DNA from: Distichodus sexfasciatus
Taxonomy: Eukaryota; Chordata; Actinopteri; Characiformes; Distichodontidae
Direction: 5' to 3'
DNA length: 64,000 bases
NCBI GenBank assembly: GCA_032718565.1
Contig: JAVGVS010000291.1
Coordinates: forward strand, 61,001 to 125,000
Shown here piece after piece: positions 32,353 through 43,862 of the stretch; the first letter of the stretch is position 1, and every line of letters begins with the position of its first letter. The translations under genes and the position numbers were made by a program. The notes under the pieces were generated by a model. The model was not told the origin of the DNA and did no database searches. It saw only the letters and a list, made by a program, of their open reading frames with translations.

Positions 32353-33177
32353 CAGAGGTGTCAAAGGTACCTGCATTCTTCAAGTAGTAGTATACAAACG
32401 TGTTTAAAAAGGCTGTAGTAAATGTTGAAGTATTGACTCGACTTCTTTACTCAAGTTAAAGTGAAAAGTACAGGCTCTAAAACATACTTAAAGTATAAAA
32501 GTATAAAGTAGCCTTGTGAAGGACACAACCAGCATTTTAAGGCAAAGCTGACGGGACTCCATGTCCAAGCGTTATGTAGAGCACAAGCAGAGAAAAATAA
32601 AGTCACATGATACATAAAGCTGCATTGTTCATTACCATCATTATACATGATGACTGCTCTATCATAAACACATCATACAACAAATATTATAGAGCTGTAA
32701 AGAGCGCTGGAGAAATAAACTCAACTCAACTGAAGTGAATTTGGTGGAGCTGAGCTTCTTTCTGCACCGCAATCACCACATCATTTCCCTCCGAGTCGCC
32801 GCCTGCTTTTAGTGTCTTCTTCTCTCTCTCTCACTCACTTTATCATGTCTATCATGTTGTGCGTCATGTGAAAAGACCAATACACCAATGGGATTGTCTT
32901 TTCTGTGCGTGTTCACTACGTTTTGAAGCCTCAACCAATCAGTCAAGTTGTCTGGATGGCACACGTTATTTATAAAAATGCATGGCAAAATGGCCTGATA
33001 AATATCATTTAGATGAAACCAAACAAGAGTAACGATCCTGATTTGAAAAAAGTATGGAGTAGAAAGTATGGATATTCATGCTAAAAATGTACGTTATAAA
33101 AGTTAAAAGTTGGCACAAAAATAAATACTCAAAATTACAGTAAAGAAGTGTTTGTACATTGTTACTTCCCATCTCTG
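32353..33177. mobile_element. hAT-type MITE related to the CAGAGGTGG family, intact
   Basis: Left CAGAGGTGTCAAAGGTA, right TTACTTCCCATCTCTG. GTTATATT flanks both sides exactly (32345-32352 and 33178-33185). 825 bp. Subterminal AAAGTATAAAAGTATAAAGT words replace the GTACTTAAGT words of the copies at 7925 and 49092, so it is a distinct subfamily. Confidence 0.95.
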
Positions 33178-33185
33178 GTTATATT

Positions 33186-33612
33186 ACAGATGATGATGAA
33201 AAGATTATGAGTTTTAAGTTTTTTGTGGCATCAGAGGTTAACTGGCAAAAACCTGCAAATAGCAGATATTGGCCATGTCAAATAGAGGAAAGCTGGAATA
33301 ACATAAAACTGTGAACTCAAATGAGTCAGTGAGATAGCCACTATTTTTATGATTTACTTTTCCAATTTAGAATCAGTTTGCCTGTGTTTTTTAGCCACTG
33401 GCTACATTCTTCCCGTGTTTTTAGATTACCCATGTTAAATTTGCTTGCTGTACGAACATTCATCTGTGATTAAAACTCATACAACTCAGGGTATTGATAA
33501 AATGTTTTCTACTTGTATCCAATCATTACACTTGTCTTTCATCCCACAGTCAACCAAAACAAAGGCAACCAGATATGTGAGAGGTGAGCATGTATTACAC
33601 TGCTCCCATTTG
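33186..33612. other. No gene seen
   Basis: Ordinary AT-rich sequence. Confidence 0.45.
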
Positions 33613-33830
33613 AAAGTGAAAGTGAGGGTGCGTAATGTGCCCTCTGCATTTAACCCATCTGTGAAGGAGCAGTAGGCAGCTAACATGGGCAGCACCCAGG
33701 GAGCAGTGCTTGGGGCGGTACCTTGCTCATGAGTACCTCAGTCGTACCTTTACTGGTCTGGGACCTGGGACGAACTGGCGACCGTCTGATCAGCGGGCGA
33801 ACTCCGTAACTGTTATGCTACCAACTGCCC
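33613..33830 (-). mobile_element. SINE family A, minus, full length
   Basis: GAAAGTGAAAGTGAGG tail, 'CCCTCTGCATTTAACCC', 'GAAGGAGCAGTAGGCAGC', 'GGTACCTTGCTCATGAGTAC', 'GACGAACTGGCGACCGTC' (B-box side, degraded) and head 'GCTACCAACTGCCCG'. The AATGTGACCT stretch is shortened. Confidence 0.93.
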
Positions 33831-33894
33831 GTTGATTGATGTATTTTGTTAGATGGTCATTTAGAGTCCTAATATCCAGATTGATTTCCTTTAC

Positions 33895-34345
33895 CGGGAC
33901 AGTTTCCCCGCAGCATCTTGGGGTTAGGAGCCTTGCTCTTGGGCACAGTGATGGTAGTTCTGGCAGTAAGACGCAGCTGGATTTGAAGCAACAGCGTTTT
34001 AGTCTATGGGTGTGTATCGTATCACTAAGGCACCACCACCCACAATTTAATTTTTCCGTTTTTCTGGCTCAATCTAATTACAACATTAGGCATGTGTTTG
34101 CTCAACAATAGCTCAGCAATTTCTTCTGTTTCATCACATTTAATCCTTAATAATTCTTTACCTATTTCATTCCCTGAGTCACTCAGCGTCACACCAAGCC
34201 GTAGTTAACTTCACGTGGTGGGTGGTCAAGTTAATGGATACTCACCTACAGAACGAGAGGTTGTAGGTTCAAATACAGCTTTATCCTACTGCTACCACTA
34301 CCGCCATTAAACCCGAAATGCTCTTAGTAAACACTCCTTCTTATT
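33895..34345. repeat. Degraded SINE-like phrases
   Basis: 'GGGGTTAGGAGCCTTGCTCT' with 'GGGCACAGTGATGGTAG' (33918-33955), and 'GGTTGTAGGTTCAAATACAG' (34259-34280, B-box-like), are familiar fish SINE phrases. Neither copy has usable ends. Confidence 0.4.
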
Positions 34346-34552
34346 AGGAAATGTTAATTAATCTGGATAAGATCATCGGAAAAACGCTTTAAAGGTGCAC
34401 TTCATTATTATAATGTTAGTAGAGCAGGTGCCGTATTAAAAATGTCGTCTATGTAGTGATTTACTACAATCGAGATTAAAATTTCCAGTTCAAATCCCAG
34501 TCCTGTAATATTCAATGTCAGATTTAAACTTGTCATACCTTGTTCCATAATA

Positions 34553-34554
34553 AC

Positions 34555-34605
<51 letters not shown>
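34553..34605. repeat. (ATT)n microsatellite
   Basis: About 17 uninterrupted TTA units. Confidence 0.97.
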
Positions 34606-34606
<1 letters not shown>

Positions 34607-35412
34607 ACACAACATAAGTTCACAAACACATATAAAGATACAGTTACACACATGCCTTAAAGCAAGCCCTGGCTGACAACACAACACAAAAAAGAGGACA
34701 ACACTACCACTGTGATATTTCCCGTCTAATGAGTCTCATTGAAATAAGTGTAATAATAGGAGATGGATTTCAGACATTTATAGCTAAAATGTTTTATGTA
34801 AATCCCTTGCTCAGTGTTTCTCCCCATGGCATCTAGACGTCCAACAGTTAATGCGTTTTGAAGAGAGTGTGACTCGAATATGAAACTTGAATTTGCTCCA
34901 ATGCTGATGCAAACCGTAAAATATCTCAACAATCACCGTCTCCCTGCCAAGCTACAGAGATTTTCAGTGATGTTTTCTCATTGTTCAGGTGTATTAGGCC
35001 CAACTCAGGCCTTAATCTTTGTGGGGAATGAAACACGCAAAACACTACATTATTTTCTGCTCTTAGCGTGACGTAAGGCCCTCATACGCCTTTTCAAAAT
35101 GAATAGCAAACAAAACTCCGGCTCCAGATTCCCCATTGACGTGGATGAATTGTTTTTCAAACAAATGGAGCCTGTATTGACAATTTCTGCCTAACATGAG
35201 TAAACCCAGGACATGTACACTGAACACACAGAGCGCAAAAGTCACACTGATGTTTGGTTTTTCAGCACATATACTTCTACATATGGTGAGTTCACAGATG
35301 TTCAGGAACGTTCCAGTTCAGTGAAGTTCTGACCTAATTTCGTTTCCTCTTTGACGTACAAATAAACATGTCAGTCAAAAACCCTGTGCAGAAAATTTTG
35401 CGGGTAAATATA
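34606..35412. other. No gene seen
   Basis: No exon or recognised repeat. Confidence 0.45.
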
Positions 35413-35812
35413 TTAGAAATGGCCCTGATCCAATACGTGGAATGGATATCAGTCTGATAACGACTCAAATAGCTGGATCTGGTATCGGTGGCATTGGGGC
35501 GATCTATGGAGCCGATCTGTAAATACTTGCACGCATGCATGGAACTGGCACTGCAGTAATGCTGGTTTATTGTTCGAAATTCGCAATAATTCCTACATTT
35601 TGAGCAGAACAAGCAACGCAACACACTGCAACCCCAAAAGCAAATCATGTGATTATACTGTCTAATTTCCTTAACGCCAGCTCTCGCTCGCAATCTCCGT
35701 GTTTCTAATGGTTTTAGCGCTGCAGGATTAGGGGCCATCACAAAATTACACAACTGTGTTAAAATGATAAAAATTGGTATCTGACATAAAAACCAGTGGT
35801 CAGCTTTTTTTT
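35413..35812. mobile_element. 'ATGGCMCTGATYYRATAC' element, copy A
   Basis: Begins TTAGAAATGGCCCTGATCC, then 'TGGTATCGGTGGCATTGG', 'GAGCAGAACAAGCAACGC' and 'GGTTTTAGCGCTGCAGGATT'. The same order is found at 43863-44420. Non-coding; the 167-codon minus-strand frame across it has no motif. It runs into a partial SINE A. Confidence 0.75.
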
Positions 35813-35813
35813 T

Positions 35814-35907
35814 GACAGCATCCGGGGAGCGGTGCATGAGGATAGTACCTTGCTCATGAGTACTTCACTGATGCCTTTACCATAACCGTTACGCTACCAA
35901 CTGTGCC
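35814..35907 (-). mobile_element. SINE family A, minus, middle and head only
   Basis: 'CATCCGGGGAGCGGTGCATG', 'GTACCTTGCTCATGAGTAC' and 'CCGTTACGCTACCAACTG'. The tail half is missing exactly where the neighbouring element stops. Confidence 0.8.
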
Positions 35908-36999
35908 ATTATTACATTTATTCTTCACACCTTAAAAGCAAATCACTTCTAAAGTACATCATGAAAGTGATTGTGAAACTCGCGTAAATCAAAAATCTGT
36001 CAACGTACTCAACGTATGAACATGTGAAAGGTTTGAGTAAAACATTAGCTGGGCTCAAGGTTAAAAGTCACCACTTTTCTTTAAAATAAAATATTTTTAA
36101 AAGAAAATAAATAGATTTGAATGAAATTAAATTGTTTTATCAGAAAGTCTGATTTTCACATGTGTTTCTGATGCAATAACTAATGTTTGTTAAAGATAAA
36201 TCCAAGATACTTGAACGAAAGGAGGATGTTTGAACATCAAATCCTGGAAGCAAACACATCACAACAAGTTCTCACATCACAGCAGTGTCAGAATGGATCA
36301 CATACCAAGCCTTTGGTCTTAGACTGAATGGATTAGTGATGGAGAAAGTCCATTGACAGAGTAAATTATAGCAAGATTAGTTTTAATCCCTCTCTGGATA
36401 GCAAAATCATGTGTTCACTGACAGAGAGAGAGGGGGAGCGAGAGAGGGAGGGAGAGAGAGAGGGTGCTTCTCCCATAATGACTAGACGTAACCAAACCTT
36501 AACCCCAGCAAATCTTTTCACTTTCTTTGCTATTTTTTCCTTTTTTAATCCCATTAGTCAATGCAAATCTCAAAGTGAAGCCACACAAATTAGACAAGTA
36601 TCCTATCTTTTAGGGGCCTAACAAATACCTAAATATCTCACCCAGTACAATGTAGCATTTCAGCATCACCGTCACAAGGTGCAATAGTCACAGGTCATTC
36701 AATGTCAAAAAAGTCAAATTACATCAAACACGTCATGCTACATCTATTTTTACTGCATTACAATTGGGGAAAATGGCCAGTTCTCATTTTACACAAATAA
36801 GCTTCAACAGAAGTCATAATTTTCCCTGATGCATACGTTTTAAGAAAGTATATTTCAGGGACAATGTACAACGTTAATTTTTAGCTATATATTTATTATA
36901 TCTTATATTTTACAATGTAATCTTCTTTACATGGAGTCCACTGACTGACACCTGTATTACTGTACTTGACCTTCATTTTAACATTCTATTTTGATACAG
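35908..36999. other. No gene seen; GA tract at 36421-36463
   Basis: AT-rich sequence with one GA/GGGA patch. Confidence 0.45.
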
Positions 37000-37002
37000 T
37001 TA

Positions 37003-37666
37003 GGCCCTCTGTCCAAACATGTTTTTTTGCACGGCGAGCGGTCAAAAACTCACTTTCAGAATGTTCTGTGTGACTTATTCTATTTATATATTTTACATAC
37101 TTTTTACTTATGTGTCTTAACTGATCAAACTCTAGAACCTGGAGCACTGTTGTTTCGTCTCTCTATGTACATGTATAAATAACGTTTACTTTGACTTTGT
37201 TTTTTCTGCGCGTTCCTCAGCGTTTGTTGTTGCTAAATTACAAAACACGCCATCAGAGACTTTCGCGTTTGTTGCTATTTTATGTAAACATTGTAATGTC
37301 TTCCTTAGAGATCAGTAGTTTAGCTGACTTAAAAGAGATTATCTTTACAATGGAGAGAAATCGCACCTTGGCATTAGCAGCAGCGTTTGAACTAGTAAGC
37401 TCCTCCCGTTGCTCCAGATATGCCGCCATTGTTGTTAGTGAGTTCTTGGCTGTGTATGTCCCGCACCTTCCTCGATCGATTTTGATTGGCTAGCAAGAGA
37501 GAAGTGACACTGATGAGCCCAGCGCTGTTGTAACAGTTGAACGGATTTCAACTTGAGTGCTGTGGTAAAAAGCGTCTCCACCGTTTTTTTTTCCGCTGAA
37601 GCTCATAGGATTTGTATTAAAAATAGGCCTGCCGGTGCAAAAACTGTGTTTGGTGGACACAGGACC
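37003..37666. mobile_element. Harbinger-like MITE with TTA duplication
   Basis: Left GGCCCTCTGTCCAAACA, right TGTTTGGTGGACACAGGACC. TTA flanks both sides (37000-37002 and 37667-37669), matching the 3-bp preference of PIF/Harbinger elements. Interior 'GAGATTATCTTTACAATGGA' and 'TTGATTGGCTAGCAAGAGAG' are shared with 41762-42353. It contains an older or younger retroposon tail at 37070-37198. No transposase or Myb-like gene. Confidence 0.85.
37070..37198 (+). repeat. Retroposon 3' tail nested in the Harbinger-like MITE
   Basis: 'GTTTCGTCTCTCTATGTACA' followed by 'TTTACTTTGACTTTG' matches the reverse complement of 25926-26000. The sister MITE at 41762 lacks this segment, so it is an insertion. 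Confidence 0.7.
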
Positions 37667-37669
37667 TTA

Positions 37670-38288
37670 GAGGTTTAAAATCCAGATTTTGTACCATAGC
37701 ACTTTTTCTCATGAAGGCCAGCAAAATTATTTCCTTCCATTTCTTCTGGCTTGTTGACCCAACATCCAAATCATTAACTCTGAAAGCAAAGCAGTACATA
37801 AGTCATGACCGCACTGTTTTCATTGTTTCACACAGTGTGTTATCGTCCTCCAGCCCACACAGTCAACTCACTCTCCTCAGCCTATGCTCAGGGTCCTCGA
37901 GTCTTATTTATTTATTTTTTATTGTGTGATTCTGACGTCCGTTAGTTTGGTTTGTGTTTTTTTCCCGCCTGGGCCGAGAGTGTGGGTCTGTGCATCGGCC
38001 TATTTCACAGCAGCGTTACACAAGTGTCTGTTTATGAAGGGCCTTGAGTTTGAAGGATTCCAAATAACAGATTGAGCTTTTCGGCTCCCAAGTTGGCAAA
38101 TCTTACAATCCTGCAAGCTGGTGCGCTCATTTAGTGCCTCTAAGCGGAAAGTAATAGCCCAAACCCTGCACAGACTGACTCATTAAAATTCTTGAGATTG
38201 CAGGCAAGAAATGTTGTGGCATTACAGGCAGATTGTGGATGCATGCTTTTCTTTAAAGATGAAATTCTAAAGCTGTGATGGTGTCCTG
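37670..38288. other. No gene seen; possible host non-coding DNA
   Basis: 38000-38220 is free of recognised repeats, with even composition. Its function is unknown. Confidence 0.35.
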
Positions 38289-38938
38289 TAGAGCTGGGCG
38301 ATTCATGACTCAGCCAGGTTAATCGCCAAAATCCATAAAATAACTCACGAGTCACAAATCTCAGGTCTCCATTAACCCGAATCCATCGAGTCCCAACTAC
38401 ACCATGACTAAAATATAAACCCCATCACATACATACCTCTTATAATCATTTCAAACTCATTACAAGATCAATAGGCCATAGTAGCAAGTATAGCTGCTAA
38501 AAATCTCATAACTTACAGTTCGTTTGCACCACAGTCAAATGAGGGATCCTTAGAACTTCCTACAGAGTTGAATCCTCTTTGTAGACTACTTGACTCGTGT
38601 CAGTCGAATCAGTAGCGCGGCGCAAAGCACAAACATTCATGAGTGAATCTGTCGGTTAAATTCCTCTAGAGCTGGAACCATATAAGCGAATCTGAATCAT
38701 GTGTTAGCGCTTGTCACTGTCATGATGAATTAGCCAGTTAACTTAATCTACAACCGGAAACATACAGCCGAATCTGGGGTGTGTTTCCCAAAAGTATAGT
38801 TGCCAACTAGCAGCTAACATAGTGTAGATTAGTAACTAACGTAGTGTAGATTAACAACTAACAAACACACCCGGATCAGTTTAGTGAGTGACTCAGAGGG
38901 AGTCGAATACTAAACAGCAAGCGAATATTACAGCTCTA
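38289..38938. mobile_element. hAT-type MITE (TAGAGCTGGGC family), intact
   Basis: Left TAGAGCTGGGCGATTC, right GAATATTACAGCTCTA. GTGTCCTG is present exactly at 38281-38288 and 38939-38946, an hAT-length duplication. 650 bp, no transposase. A local tandem 'TAACATAGTGTAGATTAGTA' / 'TAACGTAGTGTAGATTAACA' occurs near 38815-38860. Confidence 0.95.
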
Positions 38939-39178
38939 GTGTCCTGATGTGATCTCACTCTTTATTTGCATATTTTCAGCATCTTATATAATGGATTATC
39001 AGTTCCAAAACATTTTGGTCCAGCAAAATGATTTTCACTTGTCATTATCTCAAACAGGAAGGTGAAAGCATACTGTTGAGTTGTAAGTATTTTTAACCAG
39101 CTGGAATCAAAACCGAAATGGTCCAGAAATGGTCTTTTATCTGTTATCTTCAACTCTGATGACATTCCTCGTAAATAT

Positions 39179-39637
39179 CAGACCCTCCAGGATTTCACAA
39201 TGTTGCGTTTGCAAATTAATGCAAATTCAGCCAATCCTCGCAAATTCATTACTACTGTGCAATTTTGACCAATTACTGCAACTGTTCCACAATTTTTGAA
39301 CCAATCATTATCATTTCCCGCAAAACATTGAGCCATACGTCAGCGAACTCACTTCCTTGATACGTTTAGAAGAAGTAGGAGATGTGTGATAAAAACGGTT
39401 CACATTTACCTTCAAAAATAACAATGATTATTAGTTAATAAAAATAATAGTGGTTTTGTTCCCATCATGTTCCCCAAATTTTACCACAACGTTGACTTGC
39501 TTCTGCCACTTTAGGGCATCAAAACGGCAAAAAAAATGCCGCAACTTTCACCACAATTTTTTAGAAAAGCTGCCGCAAAATCAGGCATTTTAGGCCGCAA
39601 CAATCTCAAAAAGGTTGGCGAAATCCTGGAGGGACTG
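39179..39637 (+). mobile_element. DNA transposon with CAGACCCTCCAGGATTTC ends, best copy
   Basis: Left CAGACCCTCCAGGATTTC, right GCGAAATCCTGGAGGGACTG: inverted ends about 18 bp long. Landmarks in order: 'GCAAATTCAGCCAATCC', 'CATTTACCTTCAAAAATAAC', 'AATAGTGGTTTTGTTCCC', 'GAAAAGCTGCCGCAAAATC'. 459 bp, non-autonomous. No convincing flank duplication. Related copies: 7151, 16778 and 52889-55224 (minus, split). Confidence 0.9.
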
Positions 39638-40155
39638 TATTTGGTATTTTTGATAAAAGAAAATGAATGTTATTTTCCTCCTCCTTTAAGGACATTCAGA
39701 GTTCACTTTTTAACTGCGTGGGGGAATTCCCAGCTGGTTTGCTCGTGGAAGTTGCTGAGACGCTTCAGTTCATGATAAACATTCATTTCTTCTCCAGTTA
39801 TTTATAGACTTCACTTTTCCTCTCATGGGCTGTGATGGATGCGTTATTCATCTTTCAGCCATTAGTATTCCAACCAAAACCCGGAGGGAATCGCGGCTGG
39901 TCCGGCAGGACGGCAGTGATGATGAATCGCCACATTTCCTGTGTAGCGACGCACGGCTGGTAAACAGGCGGGAGAAAAGAAGTGAAAGCACTTTCTACTC
40001 CATCTTTAAACAAGCCAGACATTTTAACACTGCAGAGGACAGCATGAAAGTCTTGATGCTGCTGCAGCGTACATGGTGTAACCGGAGACGTCGTCTTCAT
40101 GTCATCCAAAATGCTCATAACCCTTCCCTGACTTCAAGGACCATGAACCCATCGG
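39638..40155. other. No gene seen; possible host non-coding DNA
   Basis: Overlapping frames of 120 (plus) and 87 (minus) codons show no domain. The sequence is not obviously repetitive. Confidence 0.3.
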
Positions 40156-40159
40156 TTTT

Positions 40160-40500
40160 AGTATTCAGCTCAATTAAATTTTGTTAGTTACAACAGACAT
40201 TGTCACAAAGCGCTTTACATATAACCGGCCCAAACCCCAACAAGCAAGCCTGAGGCAACAGTGGCAAGAAAAATCTCACTCTAGTAGGAAGAAACTTTGG
40301 GAGGAACAAAGACTCGGAAGGGGACCCCATCCTCCTCTTGTGAACATTTAATACACAAGTTAACAAGTTAATTCAAAAAATGTCCCAGCTGGTTCCAGAT
40401 GATGGAGTCTCTGATTTAATGCACAAGGTAACATTAGTTCAATATTAAATTGTCACATCTGAGGATCGTAACCCCTGAGACAGAAGAGGCTGACACAGGA
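40160..40500 (+). repeat. Otophysan retroposon fragment
   Basis: 'ACATTGTCACAAAGCGCTTT', 'ACATATAACCGGCCCAAACC', 'CAACAAGCAAGCCTGAGGC' and 'GGAGGAACAAAGACTCGGAA' are shared with 42941-43356 in the same order. Confidence 0.75.
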
Positions 40501-40599
40501 TTCATAGTTCACATTTACACTCTTTAATGCTTTTAAAGATGGACTCAGACTCTGTGCAATCTGATATTCAGGATACACCCTCTCTGCAGTTCATGCACG

Positions 40600-40790
40600 T
40601 CTGGCATGCATGGAAAGCATGTAAACTCGCTTTTAGCGTGAATATTCCATCTCGGTCTAGCTAATTAATTGAATTCAAGGACCCTTTGGCCTAATCAATG
40701 TTATCGGTGCGACTGTCTCCTACGGTTGTTAAAGTGATTTGTTTCTCACTGAAGGAATTCAAGCTGAAGTTGTACGCAGTCACATGGTGC
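40600..40790. promoter_or_regulatory. Candidate conserved non-coding element
   Basis: Repeat-free stretch with homeodomain-type words TAATTAATTG and TAATCAATG and even composition, between a retroposon and a nested MITE. Called only from appearance; no alignment was possible. Confidence 0.2.
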
Positions 40791-40836
40791 GTTTGAGCCT
40801 CTTTTAGTTTAGTCACAAATTGGCAGTGTTGGGCAT

Positions 40837-41229
40837 CCCTTAGCAAAAAGTAGTTTATTCAAGTGTACTACAAGTATATTTATTATATACTAAAACTGAG
40901 GCAGTATACTTGAAGTTTACTTTTTATATACTATATTTTATATGCTTAAGAATAGTATAGTGATGTATACTTGACTTATACTGATACGGAAAAGTCTACT
41001 AAAGTCTAAAAGTATAAGTTTGTAATCTTAAAATGACCTCATAAAGTATACTTAAAGTATACTTTTATAAACTTAAAAATGTTCCAATTTAGTCCAAAGA
41101 AGTATTAAATTAGTATACTCTCTAGTACACTACAAGGTACATGGTACATGGTCCGTAGTATACTCGCTATACTTATACTCAAGCATGCTTAATAAAATGA
41201 ACTTCAGGTATACCACTTTTTGCTAAGAG
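40837..41229. mobile_element. Nested MITE (CCCTTAGCAAAAAGT ends)
   Basis: Left CCCTTAGCAAAAAGTA, right ACTTTTTGCTAAGAG. AT occurs on both sides (40835-40836 and 41230-41231). Interior is dense in AGTATACTT and AAGTATACTT words, making it partly self-complementary. 393 bp. Confidence 0.8.
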
Positions 41230-41761
41230 ATGTTACTCCAACAAAGTAATTTGTTAAAAGTTACTTCTCCCATTGAGTTATTAACTGAGTTACAGCATTG
41301 TAAAAGTAACTAGTTACCAGGGAAAGTACCTATTGCATTGCATTTTTCAAAAATGTTCAAATTTGTCAAAGAATTTGGATCACACTCCTTAAACGGAACC
41401 ATGTGACGATGAGAGGTGCTTTGTGAGATTAGAATAGTTTACAACTGACATAAAGAAAACATTTCCTTCCTGGACATAATCTACATTTCACATATGCATT
41501 TCTGCCTGTTACCTCGGTGAGGGGAGCAGGAATGTCTGTACTTCCAGTTTAAAAACGTTACTTTTGAATTCTCTGGTCTATTCATTGCTGCATGTGTGTG
41601 TGACTGTGTGTGTGTGTGTGTGTAGTAATTCTGATTGGCTTACTATGAAATTGTACTTTTCCTTAGCCAGTCATCATCACTCATTCGGTTGTTTAGCCCC
41701 TCCCCCACCAAAGAAAAGAATTAAGAACTTAAGAGAGCCTGGTCGGATGAAAATAGCTTCA

Positions 41762-42353
41762 GGGCCTGTGTCCACGAAACGTTTTTTGTGTTAAGAGCGG
41801 TCAAAACCTCACTTTCACAACGCCTTATCTGCACTATGTCGGCACGTTTCTCATCGCTTGTTGTTGCTAAGGTACGAAAAGCATTATCAAGCACTTCCAC
41901 GTTCATTCTTATTTTATCGAAACATTGTAATATCTTCCTTTAAGATCGGTAGTTTAGCCGACATAAAAGAGATTATCTTTATAATGGAGAGAAATCGCAT
42001 CTTGGCGTTAGTGGCAGCGTTTGAACTAGATACTCACATGTCTTCGAGATGTAGATAAAACAGATGGGAGAGTACCACTGATTAGGGGTTTAATCACATA
42101 ATTCAAACTGTGTAAATAAAGCCAAAATAAGCTCCTCCAGCTGCTCCAGATACGCCGCCATTGTCGTTAGTGAGTTCTTGACTGTGTATGCCCTGCCCCT
42201 TCCTCGATGTTGATTGGCTAGCAAAAGAGAAGTGATATTGACATGCCCAGCGCTGTTCTAAAAGTTCTCTAAGCGCTCGGTAAAAACCTTTCTCCACCGG
42301 CGTTTTTTTCTGCTGAAGGTACTTAGCACTTAGCCTTTGGTGGACACAGGGCC
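41762..42353. mobile_element. Harbinger-like MITE, nested copy
   Basis: Left GGGCCTGTGTCCACGAAAC, right TTTGGTGGACACAGGGCC, followed by TTA; the left flank is TCA. Shares 'GAGATTATCTTTATAATGGA' and 'TTGATTGGCTAGCAAAAGAG' with 37003-37666 but lacks that copy's retroposon insertion. Confidence 0.8.
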
Positions 42354-42810
42354 TTAATGAGCTTAATATAATAACGTTTTTTGTTCTCAGTTACGGCAAC
42401 AGCGTTTTAATGATGCCTGAAAAAAATAACTCAGTTAATAATGCTGTTTATATATAACGACGTTATTCCCATCAGTGGAAATTAGTAAAGAATATTTATA
42501 GTAACGGAATAATTAATAACGCGTAATCAAATATGATAAATCATTTTCCAAATAACCCTGCAACACCCCAGATGAAAGTCATGTCTCGTCTTGGAAGACT
42601 CATATCAACAACATCAGTAATATTTACACCCTCGTACTCTGTCCCTCAAAGCTCTGTGCTGCTTGAAATAAAAAAGAGAAGAAGACAGTAAAAAAGGAGA
42701 CACATCTCATAAAGCTCTCTCTCTCTCTCTGTCATCTCTCAAAAATAATTTCTGACAAATTTTCCCTTTACTTGTCTTATGCAGACCCCAGACTGGGAAA
42801 CTGATATTAG

Positions 42811-43471
42811 GGAAGTTGGTAGGAAGAACTGTAGGACGTTTGCCCCGTGATCAGAAGGTCGAATCCAGGACCGGTGAAGTTACCATTGAGGTACTCAGCA
42901 AGGTACCGTCCCCAGGCATTGCTCCCCGGGTGCTGCCCTTTCAATTCATTTTTGTTTATACAGCACTCTTAACAACAGTCGTTGTCACAAAGCGCTTTAC
43001 ATATAACCGGCCCAAACACCCAACAAGCAAGCCTAGAGGCAACAGTGACAAGGGAAAACTCCCTCTAACAGGAAGAAACCTTGAGAGGAACCAAGACTCA
43101 GAAGGGGACCCCATACTCCTCCGGGTGACCGGGGTGTGTTAACATTTAATACACAAGTAAACATTAGTTTAAGATTAATTGTTAATTAATTAGTTTTAAA
43201 GAAGGGAAGAAGTGGGCCGTTTGATAAGATCCACTCAGCAACATTAAGCTAAAATTAGTTCAGCATTAAATTGCTAATTCAGATCAAGTCCATAGGGTCC
43301 GGTGAGGGTTCAATCGGTCAAGTTTCAGCTCGGGAACAGCTCAGAAAAAAAGGAAGATGTTAGCTGCTCACTGCTTAACTTGGCGGATGGGTCCAATGCA
43401 GAGGTTACATCTGGTTGTAATGCACTGTGTGCTGTGCTGTGGTGTGTTCACAATGACAAATACTCACTTTC
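42811..43471 (+). mobile_element. SINE family A split by a retroposon
   Basis: Head to 'CCCGGGTGCTGCCC' (42811-42940), then 'ATGTTAGCTGCTCACTGC' to the TCACTTTC tail (43357-43471). The break is at one position of the consensus, CTGCCC|ATGTTAG, and the insert is the otophysan retroposon. Confidence 0.88.
42941..43356 (+). mobile_element. Otophysan retroposon inserted in a SINE
   Basis: Starts TCAATTCATTTTTGTTTATA and continues 'GTTGTCACAAAGCGCTTTAC', 'AGAGGAACCAAGACTCAGAA' and 'CCGGTGAGGGTTCAATCGG', and ends with an A-run (CAGAAAAAAAGG). No clean flank duplication seen. Confidence 0.75.
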
Positions 43472-43862
43472 AGAAATGAAGGTTGTAGCTTTCCTTAAGC
43501 AGCTGAATTTCCAGCACCGTAAGACATAAAGGGATTTATTACTGACATCACCTGACACACACAGTTTCTCTCATGCTAAAAATTCCTGCTAGCATTCTTC
43601 ACTTGATTAAGGCAGTCTAGTATCTGGGTGGAGTGTCTCGCTATGTAAGAGGGAAGAGTGAACAGCGGAAAAACCCTTCTGGACTTTTCAAGGTGAAGTT
43701 TTTCCATCATAAATCAAAATCCCCAAGAGAGAGGAAAAAATTATTGTTTCATTTCAAACAAAAATGTAATTTTGGCATTTTGACCACAGTTGGTCAAACC
43801 ATAAAAAAGTTGGTCATGTGACAAATTCATGATATTAACTTAACTACTTTTTTTGTACATTA
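43472..43862. other. No gene seen
   Basis: Ordinary sequence. Confidence 0.45.

Larger units (their letters stand above)
40824..42477. mobile_element. CAGTGTTGGGC MITE hosting two younger MITEs
   Basis: Left CAGTGTTGGGCAT, right TATTCCCATCAGTG. The flanks CAAATTGG (40816-40823) and GAAATTAG (42478-42485) agree at 6 of 8. Host text 'GTTACTCCAACAAAGTAATT' resumes right after the inner MITE at 41229, and 'GTTACGGCAACAGCG' resumes after the second at 42353. Confidence 0.75.

Noticed and set aside
35334..35837. 167-codon minus-strand frame
   Set aside because: It lies across a non-coding mobile element shared with 43863-44420, where the frame is not kept.
39825..40187. 120-codon plus-strand frame
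   Set aside because: It runs into a retroposon at its end and has no domain; an overlapping minus frame is equally open.
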